A DNA stretch of 25,694 nucleotides from Butyrivibrio sp. Lineage in GTDB: Bacteria > Bacillota_A > Clostridia > Lachnospirales > Lachnospiraceae. Positions 22,679 to 25,694 of this stretch are shown here, one piece after another; within the stretch, counting starts at the first letter, position 1, and every line of letters starts with the position of its first letter. The translations under genes were made by a program, and so were the position numbers. The DNA is taken from positions 1-25,694 of the forward strand of contig NZ_JAILQF010000287.1 of the NCBI RefSeq assembly GCF_024699075.1, given 5' to 3'. The notes beneath the pieces are model-generated. The model saw nothing but the letters and a program-made list of their open reading frames with translations. It made no database searches and had not been told where the DNA came from.

Positions 22679-23605
22679 TCAGCCAAGTGCTGCAGTAAAT
22701 CCTATCATTAAAACAGTTATTGAGATTATGGATACGACTGTAGTTACTGTAATTGCTCCTGAAAGAATCTCTGTATCCTCTCCCATCTTCTCTGACTGAA
22801 TAAGAGGAAGATTACCAATAGGCATTGCTGCCATGAGGCAGAATGTGAGGATTGTCACGTCATCGCGGTTGATTGTTCTTAACAGAATAAAGATAATTAT
22901 TGGAAGTGCGATCATTCTGATAAGAATATAAGCCCATATTCTTACATTCTTAATACTCTTACCAATACCGGATCTTGCTATGGATACACCAAGAAGAGTC
23001 ATTGACAGAAAGACTGTCGCATTCCCGATATGAACAAGGCTGCTACTGATAATAGCAGGGGGAGTATAGTTAAACCAGCATACAACAAGACTAAGTATGG
23101 CCATGACAGTACCAGGGCTTAATACCTTTTTAAGGTCTAGTTTTTCTTTACCATTACTGATAACCAGTATTCCATGAGTGTAAAAGAGTAAACAGTAGAA
23201 AATATTGCAGATTATAACGTAGATAATGGCCTTTTCCGGAAGAATAGCCTTGGCAACAGGAATTCCGATAAAGCCTACATTGGTATATACGATCATAAGA
23301 TTATAGAATCTTCTCTTGTCCTTATTTACTTTTAAAAGAAGTGGGAATAATGGCGCAAGAAGCATAAGTGCAGCATAGAATATAAATCCAAGAAGCATTG
23401 CTTCTATAAGCTCTGCATGACTTACAGAGATATTTCCTGAAATAATAGATGCCATAACAAGTGCCGGATTACATATATCCATTACAAGAACTGACAATCT
23501 TTGTGATACTTTATCATCTATAACTTTTTTCTTGTATAAATAAAAACCTATTGCAACAAGGATGACAATTACTCCCATCTGCTGCATAACAACTGCTGAA
23601 CTCAT
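22679..23605 (-). CDS. AEC-family (auxin efflux carrier-like) transporter
   Basis: 308 residues from the ATG at 23605, preceded by GGGAGGAG; a frame five codons longer starts before that site. About ten helices in two halves. Typical features are the N-terminal VVMQQMGVIVILVAIGFYLYKKKVID, the unwound VMDICNPALVMASIIS, IVYTNVGFIGIPVAKAI, and the second-half LTFCLMAAMPIGNLPLI. AEC members carry malate, malonate or other organic anions or amino acids; the substrate is not resolved here. Length is normal. Cytoplasmic membrane location is certain from hydrophobicity. A short inverted repeat lies upstream. Confidence 0.9.
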   Translation of the reverse strand: MSSAVVMQQMGVIVILVAIGFYLYKKKVIDDKVSQRLSVLVMDICNPALVMASIISGNISVSHAELIEAMLLGFIFYAALMLLAPLFPLLLKVNKDKRRFYNLMIVYTNVGFIGIPVAKAILPEKAIIYVIICNIFYCLLFYTHGILVISNGKEKLDLKKVLSPGTVMAILSLVVCWFNYTPPAIISSSLVHIGNATVFLSMTLLGVSIARSGIGKSIKNVRIWAYILIRMIALPIIIFILLRTINRDDVTILTFCLMAAMPIGNLPLIQSEKMGEDTEILSGAITVTTVVSIISITVLMIGFTAALG

Positions 23606-23636
23606 GCACTCCTCCCACATATAACTTAGCTACATA

Positions 23637-23659
23637 TTCCTGAATGCTTCATTCAAGAA
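23637..23659. promoter_or_regulatory. inverted repeat upstream of the AEC gene
   Basis: TTC-c-TGAATG-ctt-CATTCA-a-GAA, two 9-bp half-sites interrupted by one mismatch each side, 32 bp before the start codon. A regulator site is plausible; a clear promoter was not found. Confidence 0.4.
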
Positions 23660-23750
23660 AACGTACTATACTGTGTTTTTCATTAATATATTATTCTAAT
23701 TGATTGTACACAGTCTAACAAGTGGGAATCTTATTGTCATATAGGTAATA

Positions 23751-23945
23751 CTATTCATCCCAAAATAACTCATCCAAAGTTTTATCCAATGCTTTACAAA
23801 TTGTAATGCAAAGCTTAATAGTAGGATTATAGTCACCCTTTTCTATAGCACTTATCGTCTGTCTTGAAACATTACATAATTTGGCAAGATCATCCTGTGA
23901 CAAATCCTTTGCAGCTCTGGCAGATTTTAATTTTAAGTTTTTCAT
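23751..23945 (-). CDS. XRE-family helix-turn-helix regulator
   Basis: 64 residues from the ATG at 23945, six bases after GAGGTG; an in-frame GTG two codons earlier overlaps that site. The whole protein is one Cro/CI-like domain: LKSARAAKDLSQDDLAKLCNVSRQTISAIEKGDYNPTIKLCITICKALDKTLDELF. The recognition helix is VSRQTISAIEKG. There is no second domain, so it acts as a small dimeric DNA binder. It starts 2 bp after the stop of the membrane protein gene and is translationally linked. The inverted repeat on the promoter at 24601-24651 is a natural target for autoregulation. Confidence 0.92.
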   Translation of the reverse strand: MKNLKLKSARAAKDLSQDDLAKLCNVSRQTISAIEKGDYNPTIKLCITICKALDKTLDELFWDE

Positions 23946-23947
23946 GA

Positions 23948-24481
23948 TCACACCTCTGCATCTTTTTTATTTGAGATCATCTTACTCAGGATCATTACAC
24001 ATATTACAGTGAAGAATGTAACAATACCTGCCTCGACAATGATATTTGCGATAAGACCCTGTAACATCAACGTTTCATTATTTTGAGTAAATAGCTTGAT
24101 AGCATTTCGAACAAGGGTAAACAGGTTAATCGCATCAACTACAATACATAAAGTAAAATAGCGTTTCCAATCCTGACCTATAAAGAAAAACGAATCATGT
24201 CTGATGCAGTATACTCCAAATACTAAAACTCCTGCGAGCAATATAATAAGGAGTACCCCGCTCAATATGTAAGAGGGAACAGCTGCCGAATCGATCACAA
24301 CCATCAGTATAAGTCCAGAAAGCAGTACAACTGTTGTTCCATAAGCATATTTATATGCATCTGCTCTTATCTGAAGCTGCATTTCATCATAGTGTTCTGA
24401 TGATTTTAATTTCTTTTTGAGAAAAATAATAATACCAAAAATCACTAAGTAAACCGCCAAATACAAAAATCTTTCCATCAT
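23948..24481 (-). CDS. four- to five-helix membrane protein paired with an XRE regulator
   Basis: 177 residues, start with AGGAGG nine bases upstream. N-terminal helix MERFLYLAVYLVIFGIIIFLKKK, then the cytoplasmic motif KSSEHYDEMQLQIRADAYKYAY, typical of small DUF2178-like proteins. Further helices: GTTVVLLSGLILMVVI, IILLAGVLVFGVYCI, LCIVVDAINLFTLV and a last segment with IVEAGIVTFFTVICVMIL. The function of this type is unknown; it often sits beside a ~65-residue XRE regulator, as here, which suggests the regulator and membrane protein work as a unit. It could be a membrane anchor, a sensor or an immunity-like factor; this cannot be told from sequence. Confidence 0.75.
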   Translation of the reverse strand: MMERFLYLAVYLVIFGIIIFLKKKLKSSEHYDEMQLQIRADAYKYAYGTTVVLLSGLILMVVIDSAAVPSYILSGVLLIILLAGVLVFGVYCIRHDSFFFIGQDWKRYFTLCIVVDAINLFTLVRNAIKLFTQNNETLMLQGLIANIIVEAGIVTFFTVICVMILSKMISNKKDAEV

Positions 24482-24600
24482 AACCTTATACCTCCTAAGA
24501 TATCCCTTTGATGATTACCATTTATTATGCGTAGCAGTTCGATTACATTCTCCTAAATGTAACCTTTTATAAAACAATGATCATTTGCTTTTATGATTTT

Positions 24601-24651
24601 AATATATGTTCTAATATGAAAAATGTCAACTATATTTTACATTTTCATATT
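24601..24651 (-). promoter_or_regulatory. promoter overlapped by an operator-like inverted repeat
   Basis: Minus strand: perfect TTGACA (24629-24624), 17-bp spacer, TATATT (24606-24601). Arms AATATGAAAAATGT (24613-24626) and ACATTTTCATATT (24639-24651) form a 13-bp inverted repeat with one extra A, covering the -35 and the spacer. A bound dimer would block the polymerase. The rest of the 352-bp gap (24482-24833) holds only the terminator at 24743. Confidence 0.7.
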
Positions 24652-24742
24652 TATATTTTCCATAATGATTTCTGCTCTTATTTGTTGTTTCTACCATTAT
24701 TGGTGCCGCCAAGCATCAGCTATAAATAACAGTTTGCATAAT

Positions 24743-24780
24743 AAAAGACCAATATCATTTTCATGATACTGGTCTTTATT
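24743..24780. terminator. terminator after the 167-residue gene
   Basis: Stem TATCAT/ATGATA (24753-24758, 24763-24768) with loop TTTC, one mismatch, then GACCA/TGGTC and A/T pairs out to about 24743 and 24780. It lies 55 bp after the stop at 24834. Confidence 0.8.
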
Positions 24781-24833
24781 TTGATTCTAAAATATTAAAT
24801 TGGAATACCTTTTATATTGTCTACGTCTGGCAG

Positions 24834-25337
24834 TTACAAACTCAGATGAATAATCTTAACCATCCCAAGCCAATCAGATAACACCATATTTAATTTCGTA
24901 GATAATTTGAGTCCTTTCTTACTAATATGAGTATAAAACATTGCCTTACCCTGTGCATACAGATCTAAACCATCTAGCTGATCTCTCTGAAGCTTTTGCT
25001 CCTTTTCGCGGAGCTCTGTCAGATCATTCGCATATATAAGCTTGTCTACTTTATAAGTTGCCTTGGCTTCACTTGCTAAAGTCTGGAACTTTGAAAGCCC
25101 CATACTGTACTTCTTTGCACCCTCGTCATAACGAACAAACTTCTTTGCGTATAATGCTGTTTCCTCTACATCTGCTCTTCTGTTGTAGGACTTCATCTCA
25201 ATCACATCAGTGATGATGTCTTCTCTGTAATCTTTGATGATGGCTTTTAAGACTGCGTAATTTTCATATAGAAAATCAAATCTCTGCCCTACATCACTGT
25301 CTAAGTATTCGTCAATGCTAATTGCCTCAGATTCCAT
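24834..25337 (-). CDS. uncharacterised charged helical protein
   Basis: 167 residues, start after AGGAGG at normal spacing. It is not recognised. There is no signal peptide or membrane segment, so it is cytoplasmic. The sequence is rich in Glu, Lys, Leu and Tyr and mostly helical: YLDSDVGQRFDFLYENYAVLKAIIKDYREDIITDVI near the N-terminus, MKSYNRRADVEETALYAKKF, and a long amphipathic part LTELREKEQKLQRDQLDGLDLYAQGKAMF. The C-terminus NMVLSDWLGMVKIIHLSL is hydrophobic but short. A TATAAT-like -10 on the minus strand (25407-25402) may be its promoter. It is the last complete gene in the window; the nested inverted repeat at 25428 lies upstream. Confidence 0.75.
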   Translation of the reverse strand: MESEAISIDEYLDSDVGQRFDFLYENYAVLKAIIKDYREDIITDVIEMKSYNRRADVEETALYAKKFVRYDEGAKKYSMGLSKFQTLASEAKATYKVDKLIYANDLTELREKEQKLQRDQLDGLDLYAQGKAMFYTHISKKGLKLSTKLNMVLSDWLGMVKIIHLSL

Positions 25338-25427
25338 GTGTACCTCCTATAGAATTTCTGAAGCATAACCGGTTTGCTTCTGTATCTCGTTGACAAGGCT
25401 TATTATAGGTTGTCACGCTTTTTTAAT

Positions 25428-25490
25428 CGTTTGCCAAAGATTGGACTTATGGGGAGAAAAGTACAATGACGTTGTACTTTTAGGCAAACG
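25428..25490. repeat. nested inverted repeat
   Basis: Outer arms CGTTTGCC (25428-25435) and GGCAAACG (25483-25490) enclose a perfect 10-bp hairpin AAAAGTACAA/TTGTACTTTT (25457-25466, 25472-25481, loop TGACG). Twenty-one bases on the left side stay unpaired, one on the right. Neither strand has a following T-run, so it is not a plain terminator. Confidence 0.7.
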
Positions 25491-25556
25491 AAAAAGACGC
25501 ATAAACCATATGGTCTATACGCCCCTGCTATAGCATTCATATTAATGCTGATTAGT

Positions 25557-25694
25557 TTATCCGCACTTTCCGCAATTACTGCATCCGTTACATATTGGCT
25601 TCATTCCACATCTTTGGCACTTTGTTCCAAAGATCTTTTTATATGACTCGGATATCTCATATCCCCATTCATCATGCAAATCAAACTTCATCGG
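25557..25694 (-). CDS. C-terminal end of a cysteine-rich protein (three C-x-x-C pairs)
   Basis: A minus-strand frame is open from the window edge to a TAA at 25559-25557. The last 44 residues begin at an ATG (25691) if that is the start: MKFDLHDEWGYEISESYK, then KIFGTKCQRCGMKPICNGCSNCGKCG. Six cysteines fall in C-x2-C spacing (25, 28, 34, 37, 40 and 43, numbered from that Met), as in a zinc ribbon or iron-sulfur site. The codon before the ATG is also open, so this may be a 44-residue protein or the tail of a longer one. No family was recognised. Between it and the nested repeat lies a small hairpin, AGCATT/AATGCT (25532-25549). Confidence 0.6.
   Translation of the reverse strand, partial: PMKFDLHDEWGYEISESYKKIFGTKCQRCGMKPICNGCSNCGKCG

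Noticed and set aside
24616..24729. A 37-codon plus-strand frame
   Set aside because: No ribosome site, and it runs through the operator of the opposite gene; AT-rich sequence explains its composition.

Overview
The window looks like chromosomal DNA from a motile, low-GC, Gram-positive anaerobe of the class Clostridia, most likely a Lachnospiraceae member of the Butyrivibrio type. The reasons are AGGAGG-type ribosome sites throughout, lipoprotein signal peptides, an LL-diaminopimelate aminotransferase, two chemoreceptors (one behind a sigma-28-like promoter) and AT-rich spacers. The genus is inferred. No tRNA, rRNA, CRISPR array, insertion sequence or prophage was seen.

Layout. 1-850: a gene fragment and a LURP-one-like protein (minus strand) that share a 42-bp inverted repeat. 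966-4948: a family-4 glycosyltransferase with an 11-residue-repeat tail, a GH13 alpha-glucosidase, and a convergent HAD nucleotidase overlapping its end. 5132-9043: a lipoprotein of the oligopeptide-binding (SBP_bac_5) family and, 15 bp later, a dCache chemoreceptor. The binding protein is circularly permuted: its canonical C-terminal segment sits directly after the signal peptide. No ABC permease or ATPase genes accompany it. 9153-13058: an ECF-type S component (minus) behind a structured leader, then pyrG behind a consensus promoter and an attenuator-like hairpin, then dapL. 13229-16687: a second chemoreceptor, a lipoprotein with an SGNH fold lacking catalytic residues, and a small membrane protein whose last codons form half of a 20-bp perfect hairpin. 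16970-21264: homocysteine S-methyltransferase with an AGCS symporter, then a methyltransferase and a DUF1275 membrane protein (minus). 21504-22483: two tandem Hsp20 genes behind a repeated operator-like motif. 22679-25694: an AEC transporter, a membrane protein/XRE regulator pair with an operator-like repeat on its promoter, an unrecognised 167-aa protein, a nested inverted repeat, and the end of a cysteine-rich mini-protein.

Working together. Most modules are short housekeeping or accessory units. The clearest functional pairs are the permuted binding protein with its chemoreceptor (a proposed peptide-sensing unit), the methyltransferase with the symporter (a proposed methionine-recycling unit), and the membrane protein with its XRE regulator. 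An 18-bp palindrome (core TGAACATGTTCA) occurs twice, each time just after a terminator between convergent genes. That position suggests a chromosome-organisation site more than a gene operator.
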